A stretch of 5,265 bases of DNA, taken from positions 1-5,265 of the forward strand of contig JAJZMO010000262.1 in the NCBI GenBank assembly GCA_021798235.1, given 5' to 3'. Position 1 is the first letter of the stretch, and each line of letters begins with the position of its first letter. This DNA comes from Acidobacteriota bacterium (GTDB lineage Bacteria > Acidobacteriota > Terriglobia > Terriglobales > Acidobacteriaceae). Shown one piece after another: positions 1 through 5,265 of the stretch. A program made the translations under genes and the position numbers. A model generated the notes under the pieces. The model was not told the origin of the DNA. It worked only from the letters and a program-made list of their open reading frames with translations, and ran no database searches.

Positions 1-1896
1 GACCGCGATGAGCGCCCCGACGTGGACAGCCGCTATCAGGCGGCCGTTTCGGCGATGAGCGGCACGGGCGGCTGGCCGCTTACGGTGATTTTGACGCCGG
101 ATGGAAAGCCATTCTTCGGCGGAACCTATTTCCCGAAAGAAGAACGCTACGGACGACCCGGTCTGGCGCGCGTGCTGCTGACCATGGCGGAGGTCTACCG
201 CACCAAGCACGGCGAAGTGCTGGAGTCTGCCGAGAGCGTGGTGAGCGCAATCGAATATAACGAGAGCTTCTCTGGCCGCTCCGGCGATTTGCACGCAGGG
301 CTGGCCGGAAAAATTATGCAGTCTGCGGTGCAGCAGTTTGATCCACGCCACGGCGGCTTTGGTTCGCAGCCAAAGTTTCCGCATCCAGCCATGCTGGACC
401 TGCTGTTGGACGCCGCAGCGCGCCCCGGCGATGAAGCCGCACGCAGCTCCGCGCAAAACGTAGCGCAGGTGACCCTGGACAAAATGGCTCGCGGCGGCAT
501 CTTCGATCAACTGGCCGGCGGTTTCCATCGATACTCGGTGGATGAGCGCTGGGTGGTGCCGCATTTTGAAAAAATGGCCTATGACAACAGTGAGCTGCTG
601 AAGAATTATCTACACAGCTTTCAAAGCTTCGCTGAGCCGGAACATGCGCGCGTGGCCCGCGAAATTCTCCGCTGGATGGATGCCTGTTTAAGCGACCGCG
701 AGCACGGAGGATTTTATGGCTCGCAGGATGCCGACATTACGCTGGACGACGACGGCGACTACTTTACCTGGACGCGCGCGGAGGCTGCGGCGGTTTTGAC
801 GCCAGAGGAAATGCAGATCGCCGCTCTCTACTACGACATTGGCGACCTCGGCGACATGCACCACAATCCAGCCAAAAATGTGCTGCACGTTCCGTATTCG
901 CTGGCGGAAGCGGCGCAGCGGCTGGCGATCGACGCATCGCTAGCGCTGTCGCTGCTGGCCGCTGCGCGTAAAAAATTATTCGCAGCCCGAATGCAGCGGC
1001 AGGCACCTTACATTGACCGCACGCTGTATGTGAATTGGAATGCGATGTGCATTTCGGCCTATTTGGAAGCCGCGCGCGTGTTGGGATTGCCTGCGGCGCA
1101 GAAGTTCGCGCTGCTCAGTCTGGATCGCATTTTGCAGGCAACATGGAAGCCGGGCGGGGAACTGACGCGCGTGGCCGCCGCGGCCGAGGGATCCGCCCCT
1201 GCGCGGCCCATCGCCGGCACCTTGGACGACTACGCCATGCTGGGCACGGCCTGCCTTGACGCCTGGGAGTCCACCGCAGAGATGCGCTACTACGAAACGG
1301 CAGAGGCCATCGCAGATGTCATGGTCAAAAAGTTTTATGACCCGACCGGCGGCGGATTTTTCGACACAAGCCTCTCGCCATCCGATACAAAACCCTCTCC
1401 GCTGGGAGTGTTGAGTGCGCGGCGCAAGCCCTTGCAGGATTCGCCCACGCCTGCGGGCAATCCCACGGCTACCGCGCTCCTGCTGCGGTTGGAGGCTTAC
1501 AATGGCCGCGCCGATTGGCGCGAAAAGGCGCAAGACACGCTGGAGGCCTTTGCCGGAGTCGTGGAGCATTTTGGCCTGTATGCTGGTGCGTACGGTCTGG
1601 CGCTGCAACGGCATCTGCTGCCGCCGGTGCAGGTCTGCGTGGTGGGTGAGGACGCAGCGGCGGATGTGTTGTTCGCCGCGGCGATGACGCGCTACGCTGT
1701 CAACAAAACCGTGCTGCGCATTCCGCGGGCTGCGCTGGCCGCGCGTGCCCTGCCGCCGGTTCTGGCCGCAACGCTGCCGCATCTGCCGGAGTTGAAGAAC
1801 TCCGCCAGCTTGGCCGTGGTCTGCGCGGGCGCAAGCTGCCATCCTCCGGTGCAGAGCGCCGAGGCACTGGTGGAGTTATTGCAGCAAACTCTGTAG
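1..1896 (+). CDS. yyaL: YyaL/SPATA20-family thioredoxin-domain protein, 5'-truncated by window edge
   Basis: The frame is open from base 1, so the gene starts upstream and 631 C-terminal residues are visible. It begins with DRDERPDVD and soon reaches SGTGGWPLTV and GGTYFP, hallmarks of the DUF255 thioredoxin-like domain. Family members are usually about 680-750 residues, so some 80 residues are missing, including the expected CHWC-type redox motif. The rest is the family's alpha/alpha six-hairpin barrel (glycosidase/epimerase-like fold): GGFGSQPKFPHP (bases 352-387), a GGIFDQLAGGFHRYS block running to VPHFEKMAYDN (493-588), GGFYGSQDAD (706-735), YIDRTLYVNWNAM (about 1009-1047), GTLDDYAMLG (about 1216-1245) and a PTPAGNPTATALLLR block. 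It ends in the family's C-x4-C tail (cysteine codons at 1822 and 1837). The biochemical role is not established; a sugar-related or redox function is only suggested by fold. It is probably cytosolic, as no membrane segment is visible in this part. The GTG at 22 lies inside the conserved motif and is not the start. Family assignment is very sure, function is not. Confidence 0.95.
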   Translation, partial: DRDERPDVDSRYQAAVSAMSGTGGWPLTVILTPDGKPFFGGTYFPKEERYGRPGLARVLLTMAEVYRTKHGEVLESAESVVSAIEYNESFSGRSGDLHAGLAGKIMQSAVQQFDPRHGGFGSQPKFPHPAMLDLLLDAAARPGDEAARSSAQNVAQVTLDKMARGGIFDQLAGGFHRYSVDERWVVPHFEKMAYDNSELLKNYLHSFQSFAEPEHARVAREILRWMDACLSDREHGGFYGSQDADITLDDDGDYFTWTRAEAAAVLTPEEMQIAALYYDIGDLGDMHHNPAKNVLHVPYSLAEAAQRLAIDASLALSLLAAARKKLFAARMQRQAPYIDRTLYVNWNAMCISAYLEAARVLGLPAAQKFALLSLDRILQATWKPGGELTRVAAAAEGSAPARPIAGTLDDYAMLGTACLDAWESTAEMRYYETAEAIADVMVKKFYDPTGGGFFDTSLSPSDTKPSPLGVLSARRKPLQDSPTPAGNPTATALLLRLEAYNGRADWREKAQDTLEAFAGVVEHFGLYAGAYGLALQRHLLPPVQVCVVGEDAAADVLFAAAMTRYAVNKTVLRIPRAALAARALPPVLAATLPHLPELKNSASLAVVCAGASCHPPVQSAEALVELLQQTL

Positions 1897-1909
1897 TGGC
1901 GATCGGGCT

Positions 1910-1969
1910 TGGAGGAAAGGGAACCGAAGACTCCGCCAGGCCGTCACCGCCCATGCCTCCACTTTTTTT
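1910..1969 (+). terminator. Possible Rho-independent terminator after the YyaL-family gene
   Basis: TGGAGG (1910-1915) pairs with CCTCCA (1956-1961), and inside it GGG (1919-1921) can pair with CCC (about 1950-1952) across a symmetric three-base internal loop. A run of seven T follows at 1963-1969. The loop is long (about 28 bases), which weakens the call. The position, 14 bases after the stop codon, fits an end to the upstream transcript. Confidence 0.4.
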
Positions 1970-2049
1970 ATGCTCCCGCTGACCAGCTCATCGATAAACC
2001 CAAAGCGGCATTTGTTAGGGATGGGTCGTAGGGGATTGAGTGACAAACA

Positions 2050-2077
2050 GTACATTTTTAGTTAGTAATCTGTACAT
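2050..2077 (+). repeat. Direct repeat GTACAT with 22-bp period upstream of the TIR gene
   Basis: GTACAT occurs at 2050-2055 and again at 2072-2077. The 22-base period is about two helical turns, so both copies would face the same side of the DNA, as in paired regulator sites. They lie in the AT-rich leader of the TIR gene. TATATT at 2077-2082 could be a -10 element, but no good -35 hexamer sits 16-18 bases upstream. Both the operator and the promoter reading are inference. Confidence 0.25.
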
Positions 2078-2108
2078 ATATTCAAGTTTGCAATCTGATT
2101 TGGATTTC

Positions 2109-2114
2109 AGAGGG
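2109..2114 (+). promoter_or_regulatory. Ribosome binding site that decides the TIR start
   Basis: AGAGGG ends eight bases before the ATG at 2123, a good Shine-Dalgarno spacing. The in-frame GTG at 2114 overlaps this purine run and would have no spaced ribosome binding site, so the ATG at 2123 is preferred. Confidence 0.55.
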
Positions 2115-2122
2115 TGACTCAG

Positions 2123-3109
2123 ATGCACGATCAAGAACCTATCTATGATGTGGCCCTATCATTTCTTTATGAAGACCTTGCTTTGGCTCAGGCTCTTCAC
2201 GATGAACTAAGCAAAGGGTTAAATGTATTCTTCTTTCCGCGCAATCAGGAAGAGCTTGCGGGTAGCGATGGATTGGAGTCCATGCAAAAACCCTTTCGTA
2301 GTCAATCCCGCCTTAATGTCGTTCTGTATCGTCAGGGATGGGGCAAGACGCCTTGGACAGGCGTAGAGCAGGCAGCGATAAAGGATAGCTGCTTGGCAAC
2401 GTCTTTCCAAAGCATCTTTTTTTTCGTTATCGAGCCTACTTCCGAGATTCCAACTTGGTTGCCCAATACCCATGTCCGATTCAATTTCGTAGATTTCCCG
2501 CTCGACCAGGCTATCAGGGCAATAAATGCGCGCGTGCTGGAGAGAGGCGGCCATTCCATGGAGATGACCCCCGCACGAAAGGCAGCACGTTTTCAGGACG
2601 AGGACGAATACCAGCGCGACCGTCGCCTGATTAGCTCCCACCAGGATGGTATGCAGAAAATTCAGCAGAACGTCGAACTGTTGTTTGCCAAAATAAGCGG
2701 AGAGATTGAGGACGTCAATGCGGAGAGCGATTTAAATGTTGAATGCCGTATAACAAGTCAATTTCAGAGCGGTGGACCGTATTGCGTGCTAGGCCTTCCA
2801 GGGCTTGGTATGTCTATCAGGTGGGTCAAGCCATTTTCCAATACTCTTGATGAAGCTCATTTAATCGTTTGTGAACTCAACGAGGACCCAACCACCCCGC
2901 TGAACCAGATTCGTCGGCAACTGCCCAATGTACTCAGGGAGGAAAAATACCTGCCGGATATTTCGCGAGACAGAAAATACGTTTGGAGACCTATGAGAGG
3001 CGGAGAAGAGATGATTACGAGTGAAGCCCTCGCCGCGAAGCTCATATCCCAGCTACTTGATTTGGTGGAGAGGGATCGCGCTGGCAAGGTTAAGCGGCAG
3101 GGATGGTGA
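2123..3109 (+). CDS. Stand-alone TIR-domain protein with uncharacterised C-terminal domain
   Basis: The protein has 328 residues from the ATG at 2123. Residues about 7-140 form a TIR domain: beta-A strand YDVALSF (8-14), second strand VFFFP (35-39), a BB-loop region QEELAGSDGLESM, the strand LNVVLY, then GWGKTPWTGVEQAAI. The Glu of WTGVEQ (residue 82, codon 2366-2368) aligns with the catalytic Glu of TIR NAD-cleaving enzymes, so NADase or nucleotide-signal activity is plausible but inferred. A charged, probably helical linker (about 145-190) leads to a domain I cannot name (about 195-315) with alternating hydrophobic strands, the phrase FSNTLDEAHLIVCEL and a C-terminal helix rich in Leu; it may sense a ligand or partner. 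There is no signal peptide or membrane segment. GC content is visibly lower than in both flanking genes, suggesting horizontal acquisition. No Thoeris, CBASS, Pycsar or Argonaute partner is visible in the window. TIR assignment is sure; a defence role is a guess. Confidence 0.9.
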   Translation: MHDQEPIYDVALSFLYEDLALAQALHDELSKGLNVFFFPRNQEELAGSDGLESMQKPFRSQSRLNVVLYRQGWGKTPWTGVEQAAIKDSCLATSFQSIFFFVIEPTSEIPTWLPNTHVRFNFVDFPLDQAIRAINARVLERGGHSMEMTPARKAARFQDEDEYQRDRRLISSHQDGMQKIQQNVELLFAKISGEIEDVNAESDLNVECRITSQFQSGGPYCVLGLPGLGMSIRWVKPFSNTLDEAHLIVCELNEDPTTPLNQIRRQLPNVLREEKYLPDISRDRKYVWRPMRGGEEMITSEALAAKLISQLLDLVERDRAGKVKRQGW

Positions 3110-3320
3110 TAGTCCCCATAGATAGGTTTCTGCTTGTTGGGGCACGGAGTTTTCCCATGCTACGGATCAGCAAACCGCCGTCAGCGTCACAGGTACGGAC
3201 GGGCTGAGGCCTGTTCCCTTCATGGACTCAAGTTTCGCCTCTTCAAAACGCTGCTTCGTTCAGAGCTTCTACAAGTCTTTTTCGCTGAGAGCAGGAACGT
3301 TCTGGAGGGTGAGATAGACT
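3110..3320. other. Gene-less stretch downstream of the TIR gene
   Basis: I see no convincing coding sequence on either strand. A 72-codon frame opening with TTG at 3134 has no ribosome binding site or recognisable motif and ends inside the hairpin at 3321-3360. The motif TGGGGCAC appears at 3138-3145 and again at 3355-3362, and CCCCA near 3114 could pair with TGGGG at 3138-3142 as a weak hairpin. No tRNA, terminal inverted repeat or transposase remnant is apparent. Confidence 0.5.
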
Positions 3321-3360
3321 GCCCCACCCTAGCCGCAAAAGAGCGCGGCTAGGATGGGGC
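3321..3360. terminator. Long GC-rich hairpin between convergent genes (bidirectional terminator or REP-like element)
   Basis: Two 16-base arms, 3321-3336 and 3345-3360, are complementary except for one C-A mismatch (3327 with 3354), around an eight-base A-rich loop (AAAAGAGC). It lies between the 3' ends of the + strand TIR gene and the - strand hppA remnant, where a shared terminator is expected. Neither side has a clear T-run, so a palindromic intergenic repeat is an equal possibility. The structure is certain; the role is not. Confidence 0.6.
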
Positions 3361-3390
3361 ACCACAAATTTTGTTCACACTTGGCTTGCA

Positions 3391-3406
3391 AAGGCTCCGC
3401 AGCCTT
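3391..3406 (-). other. Small hairpin just after the hppA stop codon
   Basis: AAGGCT (3391-3396) and AGCCTT (3401-3406) form a perfect six-base stem with a four-base loop. On the - strand it begins six bases after the hppA stop codon. No T-run follows, so it may be a 3'-end stabiliser, or part of a two-hairpin terminator with 3321-3360. Weak on its own. Confidence 0.3.
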
Positions 3407-3412
3407 ACAAAA

Positions 3413-3586
3413 CTACAAAAACAGCTGGGCCAGCACCAGCGTAATCGTTGCCAGCAGTTTGATGAGCACATGCAGTGATGGCCCGGCGGTGTCCTTGAAG
3501 GGATCGCCGACCGTGTCGCCGACGACCGAGGCCTTGTGCGCCTCCGAGCGCTTGCCGCCGTGGTGGCCCGACTCAATGTAATTTTT
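3413..3586 (-). pseudogene. hppA: C-terminal remnant of membrane-bound proton-translocating pyrophosphatase (HppA)
   Basis: Read on the minus strand, the frame ending in TAG at 3413-3415 gives 57 residues starting [18 protein letters not shown] and continuing [18 protein letters not shown], then a final hydrophobic helix to LAQLFL. This is the signature C-terminus of membrane pyrophosphatases, which couple pyrophosphate hydrolysis to H+ or Na+ pumping. [10 protein letters not shown] carries Asp and Lys residues that bind Mg-pyrophosphate in the family. Full-length proteins have about 700 or more residues and about 16 membrane helices; only the last helix and the loop before it remain. Upstream in the same frame is a TGA (3599-3601), and the sequence there belongs to the neighbouring gene, so roughly 90% of hppA is missing. 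There is no start codon or ribosome binding site, so it is not expected to make protein. The remaining codons are intact, which suggests a recent loss or an assembly misjoin. Confidence 0.9.
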
Positions 3587-4175
3587 GCAGGCGTGCGATC
3601 AACTTGCTGGCCATGTTGTCTTCGCTTTCCGTCCAAAGCAGGCGCGTCTCAGCGCCGCAATTCTTTTCCACCGCCTTGGTCAGCGCGACCAGCAGCAGCA
3701 CATTCTGCTGCAAGCGTTTTTGGCCCTCCGCATCCAGCGGAACCTCTTCGCACAAAAAAGGCGTGTCCAAGCCAAGGTCGATGCGGATGTGGCCCTGCTG
3801 CTGGTAGCAGCCCGCATCAAACTCCGGGCCAAAGGCCACGATGCGCAGGGGAAGCTCTTGTTCGCGCCAGAGCGTGTCGAGCAGGCCGTCGCCTTCGGGC
3901 ATCCAAAGCTTCCAGCGGGTCTCAAACTCGTAGGCGTAATCGTCGTGCAGAAACTCCAAAGCCTCGGCCACGGCCTCCTCGGGCGGAACAGCGCCGGTGG
4001 ATTCGTTGCCATAAATGCGCTGGAAGGTAGGGGCCTGCTGCCAGTCCAGTGCATAGACGGTGGCCGCATGTACCGGCGGTGTGGGCAACTGACGCAGCAC
4101 GCTGACCAGGTGCTGCTGCAACTGTTCTAAGCGAAGATTGGGGAACCAAAGGCTGAAGTAGAGCGGGTCGGCCAT
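3573..4175 (-). CDS. Conserved hypothetical protein, 200 residues, soluble and aromatic-rich
   Basis: From the ATG at 4173-4175 the protein begins [19 protein letters not shown] and runs 200 residues to a TGA at 3573-3575. I cannot name a function. It is acidic and probably cytosolic: no signal peptide or membrane segment is visible. Noticeable blocks are [24 protein letters not shown], a TKAVEKNCG segment and [16 protein letters not shown] near the end. It resembles hypothetical proteins I remember from Acidobacteriota. An in-frame ATG at 4227-4229 would add 18 residues (PPAILPFCATC and so on) that look non-conserved, and the downstream ATG sits directly behind a -10-like element, so I chose the shorter form. 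The last codons (Leu-His-stop) are read from sequence that is hppA in another frame, so the native C-terminus may have been altered by the deletion. The gene is transcribed divergently from the lptC-like gene. Confidence 0.8.
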   Translation of the reverse strand: MADPLYFSLWFPNLRLEQLQQHLVSVLRQLPTPPVHAATVYALDWQQAPTFQRIYGNESTGAVPPEEAVAEALEFLHDDYAYEFETRWKLWMPEGDGLLDTLWREQELPLRIVAFGPEFDAGCYQQQGHIRIDLGLDTPFLCEEVPLDAEGQKRLQQNVLLLVALTKAVEKNCGAETRLLWTESEDNMASKLIARLQKLH

Positions 4176-4181
4176 GTAGAG

Positions 4182-4210
4182 ATTGTACAAGCGGCAGGTT
4201 GCACAAAAGG
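4182..4210 (-). promoter_or_regulatory. Candidate promoter giving a leaderless transcript of the 200-residue protein gene
   Basis: On the minus strand TACAAT (4182-4187) matches the -10 consensus in five of six bases and lies exactly six bases before the ATG at 4175, so transcription would begin at or next to the A of the start codon. No Shine-Dalgarno sequence is present in front of that ATG. The -35 region (about 4204-4210, CTTTTG or CCTTTT) is weak. Confidence 0.4.
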
Positions 4211-4254
4211 GCAGGATCGCGGGAGGCAAGCCGGGCGAAAATTGCGTAGATGGG

Positions 4255-4270
4255 ATTGCGCGCGCGCAAT
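4255..4270. promoter_or_regulatory. Perfect 16-bp palindrome in the divergent intergenic region
   Basis: ATTGCGCGCGCGCAAT is its own reverse complement. A further ATTGCG half-site stands at 4241-4246, 14 bases before the first half. It lies 30 bases before the lptC-like start and 80 bases before the divergent gene, so it could be an operator for either. A chance alternating CG run is possible. Confidence 0.35.
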
Positions 4271-4299
4271 GCGTGCGAGGTGAGAGAATCTAGGCATCT

Positions 4300-5265
4300 A
4301 TGCACTGGACGGTTGAGCGGCTCCGCATGGTTTTGGTGGGGTTGGGAGTTTTGGCAGTGGCGGTGATTCTGGCTGCGCTGGGCTATACGCGCTGGCAGAC
4401 GCGCAGGATTGCGCGGGATCTTCCAGCCAAGCTGGGCATTCAAATTCAACAATCGACCGAGGGTTTCACCTACTCCAAAACCGAGCAGGGGCGGACGGTC
4501 TTTACGCTGCATGCGGCCAATGCGTTGCAATATCGAGCGGGCGGCCATGCGATTCTGCACGATGTGCGCATCCAAATTTTTAATCCCAAGGATGGCAGTT
4601 CCAACACGGTCTCCGGCGAACAATTTGAGTACGATCCACAGACGGGCATTGTGCGCGCAGCGGGTGAGGCGCATATGGATCTGCATGTGGCTGCGGGTAC
4701 AAGCGCAAGTACAGGCGCGAGCGCACAACATGCCGTGCATGTGCTGACGCACGATCTGGTTTTCAATCAAAAAACCGACAGTGCCGTGGCGGGCGGATTG
4801 ATCGCATTTGATCTGCCGCAGGGGCAGGGCCAGGCCGTCGGCGCGGTTTTCAACGGCAAAATGAGTCAACTGATATTGCAGTCCAAAGTTGCCTTGCATC
4901 TGCGTACGCAGCGGGGATGGGCTTGGATCCATGCAACGCAGGCCATCTATAACCAGCAGGGAAGCAGTGTGCAATTGCAGCATGCGGAGTATGCAAGTGC
5001 TTCGGAGCGTGCTTCAGCGCAGACGGCGGAGATTTTGCTGCGCGCTGACAACAGTGTGGAGAACATCCACGCCCAAGAGCACGTGCGGTATCGCAATACC
5101 AGTGGCGAGTCCGTTGCCGCGGAGTCGATGGTTGCTGCGCTCGACGCTTCGAGTCGCCCGCAGGCGGCACACTTTGCCGGTGGCGTGCAGATGGATGTGC
5201 AACAGGCGCAGCAGCGCACGCACGCTTCGGCACAAGAAGGCCAATTTGATTTTGACAGCGCAGGA
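4300..5265 (+). CDS. lptC: LptC/OstA-like lipopolysaccharide export protein, 3'-truncated by window edge
   Basis: From the ATG at 4300 the frame stays open for 322 codons to the window end. Residues about 11-29 are a single N-terminal membrane helix (VLVGLGVLAVAVILAALGY) followed by a basic stretch, the layout of LptC, which is anchored in the inner membrane with its beta-jellyroll in the periplasm. Residues about 55-130 match the LptC domain: GFTYSKTEQGRTVFTLHA, then GGHAILHDVRIQIF, then GEQFEYDPQTG and AAGEAHMDL. Later segments (about 147-200, 208-230 and 240-320) repeat the OstA/LptA-like pattern with GG-V strands, e.g. HFAGGVQMDV, suggesting an extended jellyroll that may fuse LptC- and LptA-like parts. 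This is longer than the roughly 190 residues of classical LptC. An Ala/Ser/Thr/Gly run (132-142) looks like a linker. The expected role is carrying LPS from the LptBFG transporter toward the outer membrane. The ribosome binding site is weak (AGG at 4292-4294). An alternative in-frame ATG at 4327 would shorten the N-terminus by nine residues. Confidence 0.85.
   Translation, partial: MHWTVERLRMVLVGLGVLAVAVILAALGYTRWQTRRIARDLPAKLGIQIQQSTEGFTYSKTEQGRTVFTLHAANALQYRAGGHAILHDVRIQIFNPKDGSSNTVSGEQFEYDPQTGIVRAAGEAHMDLHVAAGTSASTGASAQHAVHVLTHDLVFNQKTDSAVAGGLIAFDLPQGQGQAVGAVFNGKMSQLILQSKVALHLRTQRGWAWIHATQAIYNQQGSSVQLQHAEYASASERASAQTAEILLRADNSVENIHAQEHVRYRNTSGESVAAESMVAALDASSRPQAAHFAGGVQMDVQQAQQRTHASAQEGQFDFDSAG

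Noticed and set aside
22..24. GTG at 22 as start of the YyaL-family gene
   Set aside because: It falls within the conserved DREERPDVD-type motif and the frame is open to base 1, so the true start is outside the window.
976..1842. 288-codon open frame on the minus strand
   Set aside because: It is a shadow of the YyaL-family gene in GC-rich DNA. The translation is Arg/Gln/Gly-rich and has no recognisable domain.
2114..2122. GTG at 2114 as start of the TIR gene
   Set aside because: The purine-rich ribosome binding sequence overlaps this codon, leaving no spacing. The ATG at 2123 is correctly spaced.
2783..2821. Glycine-rich GLPGLGMS in the TIR protein as a possible Walker A loop
   Set aside because: It lacks the GK[S/T] of a P-loop and no Walker B or STAND module follows. 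It reads better as a turn between strands.
3134..3352. 72-codon open frame starting with TTG
   Set aside because: It has no ribosome binding site or motif, and it ends inside the long hairpin. It is probably random.
3349..3636. 95-codon open frame on the minus strand over the hppA remnant
   Set aside because: It is out of frame with the HppA signature. The real coding trace is the frame ending at 3413, and this one gives Arg/Ser-rich nonsense.
3585..4130. 181-codon open frame on the plus strand
   Set aside because: It is antisense to the 200-residue conserved protein, which has the more natural amino-acid composition and a promoter-like element at its start.
3922..4983. 353-codon open frame on the minus strand
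   Set aside because: It lies antisense to the lptC-like gene and crosses the divergent promoter region. Its translation is rich in His, Arg and Cys without motifs, while the opposite strand gives a clear LptC domain.

Overview
The window looks like a chromosomal segment from a moderately GC-rich bacterium, most likely an acidobacterium (Terriglobia-like). I infer this from the style of the LptC/OstA-like protein and from an aromatic-rich conserved protein (3573-4175) that resembles hypothetical proteins I recall from Acidobacteriota. This is recognition by eye, not a database result.

Layout, left to right. Bases 1-1896 (+) hold a YyaL/SPATA20-family protein (thioredoxin-like DUF255 region plus six-hairpin barrel) whose first ~80 codons, including the expected CxxC, lie outside the window. 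A possible terminator (1910-1969) and an AT-rich leader follow. Bases 2123-3109 (+) hold a stand-alone TIR-domain protein with a conserved putative catalytic Glu and an unrecognised C-terminal domain, in visibly lower-GC DNA than its neighbours. About 300 bases without a convincing gene follow (3110-3412), containing a strong hairpin (3321-3360). Bases 3413-3586 (-) encode the last 57 residues of a membrane proton-pumping pyrophosphatase (HppA), and the rest of that gene is missing. It abuts and slightly overlaps an apparently intact 200-residue conserved protein (3573-4175, -). A 124-base divergent intergenic region with a plausible leaderless promoter and a perfect 16-bp palindrome separates this from an LptC-type LPS-export protein (4300-5265, +) that runs off the right edge.

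The genes do not form one pathway. The flanks are housekeeping-type genes (YyaL-like protein, LPS export). The middle looks accessory: a lone TIR effector-type gene next to a nearly deleted hppA. The two most notable signals are the clean loss of hppA and the orphan TIR protein with its uncharacterised C-terminal domain. No CRISPR array, tRNA, rRNA, transposase or integrase was seen.
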